Shown here: positions 1 through 7,353 of the stretch, one piece after another | Position numbering within the stretch: position 1 is the first letter of the stretch | Layout of the letters: every line of letters starts with the position of its first letter | DNA from: a virus | Virus record (IMG/VR): IMGVR_UViG_3300042146_000015 | Span: 1-25,363 of that record | Reading direction: 5' to 3' (one strand) | DNA: 25,363 bases | The notes under the pieces: model-generated | The model's input: the letters and a program-made list of their open reading frames with translations, nothing else | The model's database searches: none | What the model was told of the DNA's origin: nothing | Position numbers and translations under genes: made by a program

Positions 1-1
1 C

Positions 2-985
2 GATGAGCTTGAAACACTTAAAGACATCGCGCAGAAGGTCAACGATGCCAGCAAGACCAAGCGTCAGTTCGAAGACGTTGCAGTCAAGTTCCAGTCGAAC
101 ATCACTGACCTTCAGAAGACCGCAAAGTTCTTCGAGGACAACGATGTCTGCCCGACTTGCTCGCAAGCAATCGACGATGCCACCAAAGCAAGCAAGCACA
201 CCGAGTGTAATGACAAGGTGTCTGGTATCAAAGCGTCGGCCACAAGCATGGTTGAACACTACCAGAAAGCAGTAGCTGACCTGACTGCCCTTGTAACAGC
301 CCAACAGCGTGAGCAAACGTTGCGTCAAGGCATACGTCAGCTTGAAAGCGAGATGCAGCGTATACGCGGTGAGATTCGCTCTAACGTCGCATCTGTGCAG
401 CGTCTGTCGGCTGAATCGAAAGTTGACCAGTACGTTGCTGAGTTGACCAAGACCAAAGAGTCACATCAGCTCATGACTGACAGCCTCAACGGTCTGAAGC
501 TGACACAAGAAGCCCAGTCGAAGTGTAAGGAGTTGCTGAAGGACGACGGTATCAAGGCGTCTATCGTGCGCGACTATATCGAGTTCATCAATAACCGTCT
601 CAACGAGTACTTGGGTGCGATGGATTTCCATCTGAACCTGTCGATCAACGAGAAGTTCGAAGACAAGATCAACGCAATCAACCGCGAAGGCTTCACCTAC
701 GATAACCTGTCGACTGGTCAGAAGTGTCGCGTCAACCTTGCTATGTGGCTTGCTCTGCTCGAAGTCGCGTCGATTAAGAACTCTGTGGTGACCAACATCT
801 TGTTCCTCGATGAGATCCTTGAGCCAATCGACCGTGAAGGTGTAGGGATGTTCATGAAGCTGGTGCGTGAGAAGCTGCCACACAAAAACACATTCGTCGT
901 GACCCAGCGCTTCGATGAGTTCAAAGACCACTTCAGAAGTGAGCTTCAGTTCAGGTTGAATGAGGGCTTCACCGAGATCGTATAG
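2..985 (+). CDS. 46: Recombination nuclease ATPase subunit gp46 (SbcC/Rad50-like), C-terminal part
   Basis: This gene is cut by the left edge; the open frame runs from base 2 and only the second half of the protein is present. In T4, gp46 pairs with the nuclease gp47 to resect DNA ends for recombination-dependent replication and to degrade host DNA. Visible here are coiled-coil sequence, a zinc-hook CPTC at bases 149-160, a second coiled-coil arm, then the ABC-type signature LSTGQKCRVNLAMWLAL and a Walker B strand NILFLDEILEPID. That order (hook, coil, signature, Walker B) is the C-terminal half of Rad50/SbcC. The Walker A half and any gp47 gene lie upstream of the window. The frame upstream of base 218 is open and carries the hook, so an internal start at 218 is not credible. 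Confidence 0.93.
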   Translation, partial: DELETLKDIAQKVNDASKTKRQFEDVAVKFQSNITDLQKTAKFFEDNDVCPTCSQAIDDATKASKHTECNDKVSGIKASATSMVEHYQKAVADLTALVTAQQREQTLRQGIRQLESEMQRIRGEIRSNVASVQRLSAESKVDQYVAELTKTKESHQLMTDSLNGLKLTQEAQSKCKELLKDDGIKASIVRDYIEFINNRLNEYLGAMDFHLNLSINEKFEDKINAINREGFTYDNLSTGQKCRVNLAMWLALLEVASIKNSVVTNILFLDEILEPIDREGVGMFMKLVREKLPHKNTFVVTQRFDEFKDHFRSELQFRLNEGFTEIV

Positions 986-986
986 G

Positions 987-1015
987 TTGACACGCGCTCA
1001 TGCTGGTGACAGGAT
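987..1015 (+). promoter_or_regulatory. Candidate sigma70-like promoter
   Basis: TTGACA at 987-992, a 17-nt spacer and CAGGAT at 1010-1015, right after the gp46 stop and ahead of the small gene at 1049. The -35 is perfect and sits in the GGTTGACA context shared by other promoters of the window. The -10 matches TATAAT at only three positions. Confidence 0.5.
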
Positions 1016-1048
1016 GAGTGCATCAACACAGTGAAGAGGGACTATACC

Positions 1049-1234
1049 ATGAGCAATCAAACCCCGCTGAGACACTTCGACATCAGATTCTGGGATTTCA
1101 GCGGCATTCGCTGTCACTGGGAAGTCGATGCTGAAACTCCCGAGCTTGCCAAACAACGTTGGGCTGACCACTTCAAAGGTCGCGGTTGCGAATTTGATGA
1201 CATGGTCGAGTATACCAAGCCCCCGATCAGCTAA
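1049..1234 (+). CDS. Small hypothetical protein, 61 aa
   Basis: I do not recognise this protein. It is soluble, with aromatic residues near the N-terminus (HFDIRFWDFSGIRCHWEVDA) followed by a likely helix (ETPELAKQRWADHFKG). The start at ATG 1049 is preferred over the upstream in-frame GTG at 1031, because the purine-rich site GAAGAGGG at 1033-1040 sits 8 nt before ATG 1049 and would be inside the gene otherwise. It has its own candidate promoter at 987-1015. Its stop codon is embedded in a TAAATA motif. The pattern of beta strands then an ALAK-type helix is common in small phage early proteins, but that does not give a function. Confidence 0.65.
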   Translation: MSNQTPLRHFDIRFWDFSGIRCHWEVDAETPELAKQRWADHFKGRGCEFDDMVEYTKPPIS

Positions 1235-1238
1235 ATAC
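1230..1238 (+). promoter_or_regulatory. TAAATA late-promoter-like motif
   Basis: GCTAAATAC overlaps the stop codon of the 61-aa gene and lies about 65 nt ahead of the P-loop gene at 1304. It resembles the T4 late promoter TATAAATA, and the same core recurs in four other intergenic places of the window. A TATACT hexamer at 1264-1269 is an alternative -10, but I see no -35 at the right distance. Confidence 0.35.
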
Positions 1239-1303
1239 AAGTATCTTTACGTCACGGGTGCGCTATACTCGTGATGTGACCGTTTACATCAAAAGGTATT
1301 TGT

Positions 1304-2137
1304 ATGATCACATTAGGTGAATATCTGTCACTCCACGAAAAGCTGATGATCTTCGGCAAAGTCGCGTACCCGAAGTTTGGTAACGTGGTCATTCTCGCGG
1401 GTGGTGCAGGTAGTGGTAAAGGATTCCAGAAGTCGAACCTGCTCGGGATCGAAGGTAAGAGCTTCGACGTTGATGCACTGAAAGAGCTTGCGGTGAAGTC
1501 TACCAAGTTCGCGCAGAAGGTCAAAGAAGAGACAGGTCACGACATCAAGACCTTCGACATGAAGAACCCCGACAACGTTGGTAAAATGCACGACATCTTG
1601 TCGAGCGTCTACAACATCACGAACAAGAGCGATCAGACCGTATTCGCGTCGATACTCGCTTCAGCCGCAGACCGTAAGCCCAATCTGATCTTCGACGTTA
1701 CGCTGAAAGACATGAGCAAACTCGAATCGATCACGCGCAACGCGCAAGAGCTTGGTTACAGCAAAGTGAACATCCACATCGTCTGGGTGGTGAATGACAT
1801 CAACGTTGCAATCGACCAGAACGCCAAGCGTAGTCGGGTTGTCCCTGATGAAATTCTGATGGCGACCCATGAGGGTGCTGCTCTGACCATGAAGAAAATA
1901 CTTGACATGGGCGACAAGCTGCTCAAGTACATGGACGGTGCGATTTACGTCAGCTTCAACCGAGTCGGCACTGATACCACTATCGCGAAGTCTGGTAAAG
2001 GTGGTGCGTATGTCAAAGACGCCAACTACATCTTGGTCAAGAAGCAAGGTTCACCACAATTGTCAAGTGCTGAGCTAGGCGATGCCGTCTACAACAAAAT
2101 CAAAGATTATGTACCTAAAGTTGACACATGGGGTTGA
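1304..2137 (+). CDS. Zeta-toxin-like P-loop kinase
   Basis: A 277-aa P-loop NTPase. The Walker A motif GGAGSGKG spans about residues 33-40, preceded by the hydrophobic strand NVVILA. After it come SFDVDAL (about 53-59), a candidate acidic catalytic segment, the strand NLIFDVTL and a basic segment NAKRSRVVPDEI, an arrangement like the zeta-toxin/AAA_33 kinase group. Zeta toxins phosphorylate UDP-N-acetyl amino sugars or other small molecules; whether this protein shares a substrate is unknown, and a polynucleotide or nucleotide kinase is an alternative. The start is supported by AAAAGG about 7 nt upstream. No antitoxin-like partner is adjacent, so toxin-antitoxin function is not implied. Confidence 0.6.
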   Translation: MITLGEYLSLHEKLMIFGKVAYPKFGNVVILAGGAGSGKGFQKSNLLGIEGKSFDVDALKELAVKSTKFAQKVKEETGHDIKTFDMKNPDNVGKMHDILSSVYNITNKSDQTVFASILASAADRKPNLIFDVTLKDMSKLESITRNAQELGYSKVNIHIVWVVNDINVAIDQNAKRSRVVPDEILMATHEGAALTMKKILDMGDKLLKYMDGAIYVSFNRVGTDTTIAKSGKGGAYVKDANYILVKKQGSPQLSSAELGDAVYNKIKDYVPKVDTWG

Positions 2138-2162
2138 CAGCTACCTTAGTTGCCCGTAGAAT
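2134..2162 (+). promoter_or_regulatory. Strong sigma70-like promoter
   Basis: TTGACA (2134-2139), 17-nt spacer, TAGAAT (2157-2162). The -35 overlaps the stop codon of the P-loop gene. It should drive the HAD gene at 2207. This is one of the clearest promoters of the window. Confidence 0.8.
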
Positions 2163-2206
2163 CGGTCACATCAAGTAAGTCGTCTGATAAGAACTAAGGA
2201 ATTGAG

Positions 2207-2668
2207 ATGAGCGTTACAACTAAAGTGAACTTCGACATGGACGGTGTGTTGTGTGATTGGGTTCACGCTTTTGAATCGAACTGTGATATCCCACTAGAAG
2301 TGTTCAACACGATGGGCACTGCTGAAAAAAACGCGATCAAAGAAACCTTGTTCACCTACGACTTCTTTCGCAACATGCGGCCAATCGCAAAAGGTATGCA
2401 GATGCTTGCTGCCGAGACAAATGCTCATAGCACCGACGTTTGCATCTTGAGCGCAAGCGGTTGGATCAACAGTGAAGCTGTTCGTCGGGCAAAGCTTGAT
2501 TGGATCGCTGAACACATCGGTGACATCGAAGTGATCTTCGTTGACAAAGTCGAGATGAAAGGTCAACACGTTGACAGCAATTACTTCATCAACATCCTCG
2601 TCGACGATCGGCAGAAAGCGATTGATGCATGGGAAGCAGCAGGCGGCGCTGGTCTATTGTTTGTCTGA
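2207..2668 (+). CDS. HAD-family 5'(3')-deoxyribonucleotidase-like protein
   Basis: A 153-aa member of the HAD phosphohydrolase superfamily. Motif I is FDMDGVLCDW, with nucleophile D10 and acid/base D12. Motif II is the small-residue strand CILSASG near residue 80, and motif IV is NILVDDRQKAID near residue 130. The size and the short cap match the 5'(3')-deoxyribonucleotidase (NT5C-type) group common in large phages, which dephosphorylate deoxynucleoside monophosphates in nucleotide salvage. The substrate cannot be read from the sequence. The start has AAGGAATTGAG just upstream. A second, divergent HAD protein is encoded at 10219. Confidence 0.75.
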   Translation: MSVTTKVNFDMDGVLCDWVHAFESNCDIPLEVFNTMGTAEKNAIKETLFTYDFFRNMRPIAKGMQMLAAETNAHSTDVCILSASGWINSEAVRRAKLDWIAEHIGDIEVIFVDKVEMKGQHVDSNYFINILVDDRQKAIDAWEAAGGAGLLFV

Positions 2669-2685
2669 ATGAGTGGTGTTATAAC
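2657..2685 (+). promoter_or_regulatory. Candidate extended -10 promoter
   Basis: TTGTTT (2657-2662), 17-nt spacer, TATAAC (2680-2685) preceded by TGT, giving an extended -10. It overlaps the 3' end of the HAD gene and would drive the 69-aa gene at 2717, supporting that later start. Confidence 0.5.
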
Positions 2686-2716
2686 CGCTACAGACTACAG
2701 ACAAGGGAGAGTGAAG

Positions 2717-2926
2717 ATGACCAAATATTATGTGCTGAATGAAAACACGCTGATCTACTCGCAAGAAGGCACTACTCTGTATGGTGTACTCGCTGGTAAG
2801 ATTCAATTAGGTGGCCATGACTGGCTCAACGGCCCTATCAGTGTCGGTAGACTTGACGTGCTGCGTGCTGCGACGTTGGAAGACTTCGAATACTTCCGAG
2901 TCGATCCTAAAGGTCACATCGCATAA
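2717..2926 (+). CDS. Small hypothetical protein, 69 aa
   Basis: I do not recognise this protein. It begins MTKYYVLNENTLIYSQEG and looks like a small beta-rich fold with a helix near the C-terminus (RLDVLRAATLEDFEYFRV). An in-frame ATG at 2669 abuts the HAD stop codon, but the ribosome site AAGGGAGAG at 2702-2710 fits ATG 2717, and a candidate -10 at 2680-2685 lies inside the longer version, so 2717 is chosen. An intrinsic terminator follows directly, so this is the last gene of its unit. Confidence 0.6.
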   Translation: MTKYYVLNENTLIYSQEGTTLYGVLAGKIQLGGHDWLNGPISVGRLDVLRAATLEDFEYFRVDPKGHIA

Positions 2927-2940
2927 CCCACCTCAAATAA

Positions 2941-2971
2941 CGAAGCCCCTTAGTTGGGGCTTTCCTGTTTT
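2941..2971 (+). terminator. Intrinsic terminator
   Basis: Perfect 7-bp stem AAGCCCC/GGGGCTT (2943-2949 and 2956-2962) with a 6-nt loop, followed by the T-rich tail TCCTGTTTTCT. It separates the 69-aa gene from the large ADP-ribosyltransferase gene. Confidence 0.85.
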
Positions 2972-2978
2972 CTAAATA
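2971..2978 (+). promoter_or_regulatory. Late-promoter-like TCTAAATA
   Basis: TCTAAATA lies between the terminator and the large ART gene, close to the T4 late consensus TATAAATA (7 of 8 positions). No sigma70-type promoter is seen there. Transcription would start about 10-12 nt downstream, just before the ribosome site at 3001-3006. This fits late expression of a virion protein. Confidence 0.55.
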
Positions 2979-3015
2979 GATGGATAATCACCTTACACAT
3001 AAAGGGCACGCCTTA

Positions 3016-6000
3016 ATGGAAGACCAAGAATTGATGCTTGAATCTCTGCTGACTGAGATTCTTGATTTGAACAGTGCGAAGTATTTCGACTTCCAAGAAA
3101 CGCCGGCAAACAAGATGCCAGGCATCCCTACGCTCAAGTTCCAGACCGAGTTCGTCACTGACAAAAACAAAGAGTACGCGTTCCGTGTGCTGCGCAAGCC
3201 TGAGATCGGTCGTAACAGTCGTTGGGTGTTCGTATCGATCCGTGCGGCCGGTGGTAAACTGAAAAGTCAAGACCTGATGTTTGATGTCGGTGACATGAAG
3301 AAAATCCTGGTCACTCTGCTCAAGTCGTACCAGCTGTACAAAGAAAGTCCTGACGGTCACCAGACTTCGTCTTACGACTTTACCTTCCCTGCGAAGTATG
3401 AGCGCTTTGCCCCGTTCATCGTCAAGGTCATTCAACGCGCATTCAAGACCGAACCACGCGCTGCTCTGGATCTTGCAGGTGCTGTCGCTGAAAAGACTGT
3501 GTTCCACTTGTACTACACAAACCGTCAAAGTACTGTGCCGTTCTTCGGTGGTAAAGACTTCGACCCCGTTGCTGTCAAGTCGAACCCGTTCTATGCGAGC
3601 CTGGTCAAAGCAACTCCACCTGATGCCAAGTCTGACGGTTCAGCGGCTGTCGCAGTTGCTGTAGCGAATCAGATTGTCACCGCTACAACACCGACCCCTG
3701 TCGTCGCCCTAGTTGCCCCTGTCGTCAATACTACGCCGAAAGTCGATGCAGTAGACCCTATGAACAACCCGACAGCGTTCAATGACTCGCTGTTCAACCG
3801 TCTGCACTTCGCTAAAGGGCGTGACGACTTCGCGGCGATCTTGCGTGATGTACGCGTGCACCGCAAATACATGCAAGACCACTTTGAACCGATGTTCAAC
3901 GCGCTGTACGTCAGCAAGCCACTCGACCAGATGTTCGCCAACGTCAACATGAAAGAATGGGACGAAGGTATGGGCTTCTATCTGAAGCGGTATGACGTTT
4001 CAGCCTACTCTTACATCAAAGTGCACGCTGCAATCTCCGTCGCAAACGTACCAGACATGGTAAAAGCACTGGGTGACGTCCCTAAGGAACTTGCTCAATT
4101 GCGTTCGAGTCCTGTCATGGTCAACAGTGCATGGTCTGTTGCTAAGATGCTCGCAAGCGTCTATAGCCGCGTGTGCGCGTACATCGTCAACATTACCTCC
4201 GACACGACTGCTCAGAGTTCGTTCCTGGCTGACCAAAGATTGATCACTGGTATCATCAACGGCATGACGAATGCCTCATTCGGTAACACTATTGCCGCAG
4301 TCGAGGCATACCTTGCAGATAGCCAGACAAGTATCGCCGACGGTGACCGTATCAAGTCGGCGATTGTGTTGTACTTTTACAGCATGATGACCGCTTCAAT
4401 GGCGGTTGATATCGTTCGCGCTTATGCAAGTAACCCGAAAGTTCGCACTCTGCCTAACGGCGACTACAACGTTGATGACATCGACAGCCTCTTCACCAAC
4501 TCTGCGGTGATCATCGATGCACTTGACTCGTTGTTCGCAAGTCGGACCATGATTTCTTTCGGCGCGTATACTGGTCCAGAGGATGGTATCCTTACACAGT
4601 TCAAATTGCAACAGTGGACGAACTTCCAAACAAGCATCCGCTCCACGAACTTGTATGACAAAGACGTCCTCGGTGATATGTTGGCAAGCTTTATCAAAGG
4701 TGCTAGCGCAGACTTCATCGATGAAACGCTTGACGACATTATCAGTAGTCACATGTTCGGGTACACGGTTACAAATCTTCGCAAAACCGTTCAGACGGCA
4801 TACGCTGATCGTATCGCAAGTCTACCTGATACTGAAAATCTTACCTTGAGTATTGAACAGCGGCTCTATGCGTTGTTCGTTGCATCACCAGGGTCGCCGT
4901 TTGTACCAGGCGCAACGATCTACTTCAGAAAGCGGGTTCAACGTCTATACGATGTCGCCCTGATCGAACATGACAACTACAGCTATGGTGATGACGCGTT
5001 CGTGAAACGCATCCAGCCTATCGGTATCGATATGGACGCATACGTCCGTAACATCGCCCGTACTGTCGTTTTTGGTCAGAGTAGCTTTTTCATCTCAACG
5101 ATCATCGTGAAGGGCCTGGCAAAGTATCTGACATCGGCTCAACTCGATACACTGCTGATGGCCGGTATCATCACCAATGACGGTCTGATGGTCATGTATT
5201 ATGAGTCGCGTTCGAAGGTTGTTCTCGATAAGTACAACGAACGTGTTGGTATTATGACCCTGTTGAATAACAACACTGGTCGGATGTACGGTACGACTTG
5301 GGCTATGTCAAAAGCTCTGTACAACATCAGTTCTGACGCTGTTAAGGCTGAGGCGGCAGCGAAGCTGCTTAAAGACCTAGCGACATTCCCTAACGAAGTG
5401 GCCGATATCCTAGGTACAGAAGTAGTCAGCGAACATGTGATTACAGATCCAACATTTAACTATAGGTACAATGCCGCTGAGGTCTTTGCTGTACTGAATG
5501 CTAAAGCGTCTGATGCCGCTATTGCTCGCACTGCTGCAAGTGGTCGTGTGGTTAGTGTCTCTTCGATTATCGATGGTCTCAACCGAAGCGGTAACATGGA
5601 CAAACTGTCAAAGGCGTCCTATGAATCGCTGTTCGCATCGAGCAACAGTTATTTCCGTGGGACAAAGCCATCGCAACGTCGTGAGTTCGAAGACGCAAAT
5701 GCTCAGGTTGTTGTAAGTGCATGGAAGAGTGATCCAAAAGTCGGTGAAGCACTGTTCAATCAGTTGACCGCAGACGACAAGAAGATCATTACCAAAAGCG
5801 TAATCACCAACAAGTTCGTCGCAGTGACTCGTGATGCCCTTGCAGGTGACCATGTGCCAATCAAGCCACTTGTTGACCTCGATGAAAAACGTATCTTGGA
5901 CATCCTCAAGTACAACAACATCAAAGTACCACGTGCGCCGAAAATTGACGACAACGCGACATTGACCGACGTGATGTCGAAGACAATCAACAAATCGGAC

Positions 6001-6939
6001 ATCAACACCCTTGCTGTCACCGAAGTGCCTAAGACTGCTGAAGAGCTTGAGCAAATGTCGGTGGAGTACGATGCGTTCAACCGCTATCGTCACGGTAACA
6101 TCGCAGCCAAGATCGTTCGTGCATTCGACGTAAGCATCCCGATTCAGGACGCTGGTTATGCTGCATGGACTGCTAAGATGGCCGCTGAAGGGACTAACTC
6201 GAAGATCATGCGCCCTGTGTTCCACGGTACGGGTACAGTCGCTGCTTCAATGATCTTGCGTTACGGATTCCGTGTGATCAAGTCGAATGACCCTTCGGTT
6301 GCTGGTCGTATGCTCGGTGATGGGATCTACTTCAGTAACGTGATCGACAAAGTCAGCCAGTACATGTCTGATGGTCGTATGACGCGTGGTCTTGGTGCGA
6401 AGGGCTACATCTTTGAGATGGAAGCGTCTCTTGGTCAGTATGATCGCGACTTCAAAGCAGCCGGCCCAGGCACTGGTTATAGCGAAACAAGTGTGATTAG
6501 TCCTGAGTGGGCAGTGTTCAACGTCAACGAACAAGTGAAAATTTATCGGGCATATCAGTGCGAACTGATTGACAAAGATATGATGTCCGAGCTAAAATCG
6601 AAACACGGTATAAATGAAAATACAACCGCTGTAGGTATCAAACACTTTAAGGGGTTTATCAATGAGGCGCTAGGGGGATCAATGAACAGGAAGAACAAGG
6701 TCGTCTACATCTTTATGGACGGTACTGTTCCTGTATCGAAAGTCAAGTCTGTCGAGTTCGAAGACTTTGATGCCAAGAAGTTCGGTAGCCACGTTCATCT
6801 TGACTGGTCTGGTTCGGGTCCTACTGTTCAGTTCGACACGAACGGCGAAGGCGGCGTGTTCTGCATTCGCTACACCAATCAGTTCATGCACGATGGTAAA
6901 CAGATCGACAAGTTCATTGCTCTCCTTAACGAGAAGTAA
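3016..6939 (+). CDS. Large putative virion ADP-ribosyltransferase with PARP-type domain
   Basis: A 1307-aa protein whose region about 1060-1185 looks like a PARP catalytic domain. FHGTGT gives the NAD-binding His (H1070), LGDGIYFS gives Tyr (Y1105), and PEWAVFNVNEQVKIY gives a candidate catalytic Glu (E1164): an H-Y-E triad, unlike the R-S-E type of T4 Alt/ModA. The first residues, ESLLTEILDLN, resemble the start of T4 Alt (MELITELFDED, recalled), where the head protease cuts after LITE; cleavage here would follow E14. I infer a head-packaged, injected enzyme that modifies host proteins early. ATG 3016 is chosen over ATG 2980 because AAAGGG (3001-3006) lies 9 nt before it and a late-promoter motif abuts 2980. 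Residues 210-250 are an Ala/Val/Pro/Thr-rich linker. The central 800 residues have no recognisable domain. Confidence 0.75.
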   Translation: MEDQELMLESLLTEILDLNSAKYFDFQETPANKMPGIPTLKFQTEFVTDKNKEYAFRVLRKPEIGRNSRWVFVSIRAAGGKLKSQDLMFDVGDMKKILVTLLKSYQLYKESPDGHQTSSYDFTFPAKYERFAPFIVKVIQRAFKTEPRAALDLAGAVAEKTVFHLYYTNRQSTVPFFGGKDFDPVAVKSNPFYASLVKATPPDAKSDGSAAVAVAVANQIVTATTPTPVVALVAPVVNTTPKVDAVDPMNNPTAFNDSLFNRLHFAKGRDDFAAILRDVRVHRKYMQDHFEPMFNALYVSKPLDQMFANVNMKEWDEGMGFYLKRYDVSAYSYIKVHAAISVANVPDMVKALGDVPKELAQLRSSPVMVNSAWSVAKMLASVYSRVCAYIVNITSDTTAQSSFLADQRLITGIINGMTNASFGNTIAAVEAYLADSQTSIADGDRIKSAIVLYFYSMMTASMAVDIVRAYASNPKVRTLPNGDYNVDDIDSLFTNSAVIIDALDSLFASRTMISFGAYTGPEDGILTQFKLQQWTNFQTSIRSTNLYDKDVLGDMLASFIKGASADFIDETLDDIISSHMFGYTVTNLRKTVQTAYADRIASLPDTENLTLSIEQRLYALFVASPGSPFVPGATIYFRKRVQRLYDVALIEHDNYSYGDDAFVKRIQPIGIDMDAYVRNIARTVVFGQSSFFISTIIVKGLAKYLTSAQLDTLLMAGIITNDGLMVMYYESRSKVVLDKYNERVGIMTLLNNNTGRMYGTTWAMSKALYNISSDAVKAEAAAKLLKDLATFPNEVADILGTEVVSEHVITDPTFNYRYNAAEVFAVLNAKASDAAIARTAASGRVVSVSSIIDGLNRSGNMDKLSKASYESLFASSNSYFRGTKPSQRREFEDANAQVVVSAWKSDPKVGEALFNQLTADDKKIITKSVITNKFVAVTRDALAGDHVPIKPLVDLDEKRILDILKYNNIKVPRAPKIDDNATLTDVMSKTINKSDINTLAVTEVPKTAEELEQMSVEYDAFNRYRHGNIAAKIVRAFDVSIPIQDAGYAAWTAKMAAEGTNSKIMRPVFHGTGTVAASMILRYGFRVIKSNDPSVAGRMLGDGIYFSNVIDKVSQYMSDGRMTRGLGAKGYIFEMEASLGQYDRDFKAAGPGTGYSETSVISPEWAVFNVNEQVKIYRAYQCELIDKDMMSELKSKHGINENTTAVGIKHFKGFINEALGGSMNRKNKVVYIFMDGTVPVSKVKSVEFEDFDAKKFGSHVHLDWSGSGPTVQFDTNGEGGVFCIRYTNQFMHDGKQIDKFIALLNEK
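6682..6939 (+). other. Possible internal in-frame translation start / separable C-terminal domain
   Basis: Inside the large ART gene, AGGGGG at 6672-6677 stands 4 nt before an in-frame ATG (6682) opening an 85-residue C-terminal segment (MNRKNKVVYIFMDGTVP...). Just before it lies FINEALGG, whose I-N-E/A fits the T4 head-protease consensus (cut after E1217). An AT-rich linker (about 6575-6640) precedes both. Either internal initiation or proteolysis could make this a separate small protein. Confidence 0.3.
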
Positions 6940-6950
6940 TCGCTTAACCG

Positions 6951-6976
6951 ACTAGGGCCCGCAAGGGTCCTTTTTG
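6951..6976 (+). terminator. Intrinsic terminator
   Basis: Stem AGGGCCC/GGGTCCT (6954-6960 and 6965-6971; 7 bp, one G-U pair) with a GCAA tetraloop and a run of Ts at 6971-6975. It closes the ART gene. The next promoter begins at 6977, immediately after the tail. Confidence 0.85.
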
Positions 6977-7005
6977 TTGACTCCGATTCCTTAGGCATGT
7001 ATGCT
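6977..7005 (+). promoter_or_regulatory. Sigma70-like promoter
   Basis: TTGACT (6977-6982), 17-nt spacer, TATGCT (7000-7005), directly behind the terminator. It should drive the Cys-rich gene and dexA. Confidence 0.7.
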
Positions 7006-7029
7006 GGACGGCTAGATAGAGGAGATGAT

Positions 7030-7353
7030 ATGGCAAATGTAAACCTAGTACTCGCTGAACAACAAGGGCTTGATGATGCCGACCACGAAAAGTTGCAAGC
7101 GTTGTACAACGCACTTGACGACCTGCTGACGAACCCTGAGAACTATGACAATCCAGTGAACCTGATCGAACAGGTTGAGTTCAAGTTACAGAAGGTGTGG
7201 AAATTCCCACAAGATGCGCGCTACCACACGCATTGGGTTAAGATCAAGGGATGTACCTGCCCTAAACTGGACAATAAGAACTACTTCGGTTCTAATATCT
7301 GTCTGATCAATCAAATGTGCCCATGGCATTCAACGAGAAACAGCAATGTCTAA
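7030..7353 (+). CDS. Cys-rich hypothetical protein, probable metal-binding
   Basis: A 107-aa protein with a helical N-terminal two-thirds (two helices around residues 15-60) and a compact Cys-rich end: C75 and C77 in GCTCPKLDN, C91, C97 and H100 in CLINQMCPWH. Four Cys and one His at this spacing suggest a single zinc site. Similar CTCP...CPWH proteins occur beside replication genes in many phages, to my recollection, without known function. The start at ATG 7030 is chosen because GAGGAG (7018-7023) precedes it; the longer frame from 6997 would begin inside the promoter. The stop overlaps the dexA start by 8 bases, implying coupled translation. Confidence 0.7.
   Translation: MANVNLVLAEQQGLDDADHEKLQALYNALDDLLTNPENYDNPVNLIEQVEFKLQKVWKFPQDARYHTHWVKIKGCTCPKLDNKNYFGSNICLINQMCPWHSTRNSNV

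Noticed and set aside
461-931. Long minus-strand open frames opposite gp46 and similar antisense frames elsewhere (for example 10794-11687 and 17485-18348)
   Set aside because: They are mirror frames of strongly coding + strand genes with recognised families, show no family motifs and lack ribosome sites.
1304-2137. Type II toxin-antitoxin module based on the zeta-like protein
   Set aside because: No small antitoxin-like gene overlaps or precedes it; the 61-aa gene upstream has its own signals and no epsilon-like features.
2980-3015. Upstream ATG adding 12 residues to the large ART protein
   Set aside because: It abuts the TCTAAATA motif, lacks a ribosome site, and would put the protease-like N-terminal motif further inside; ATG 3016 has AAAGGG at good distance.
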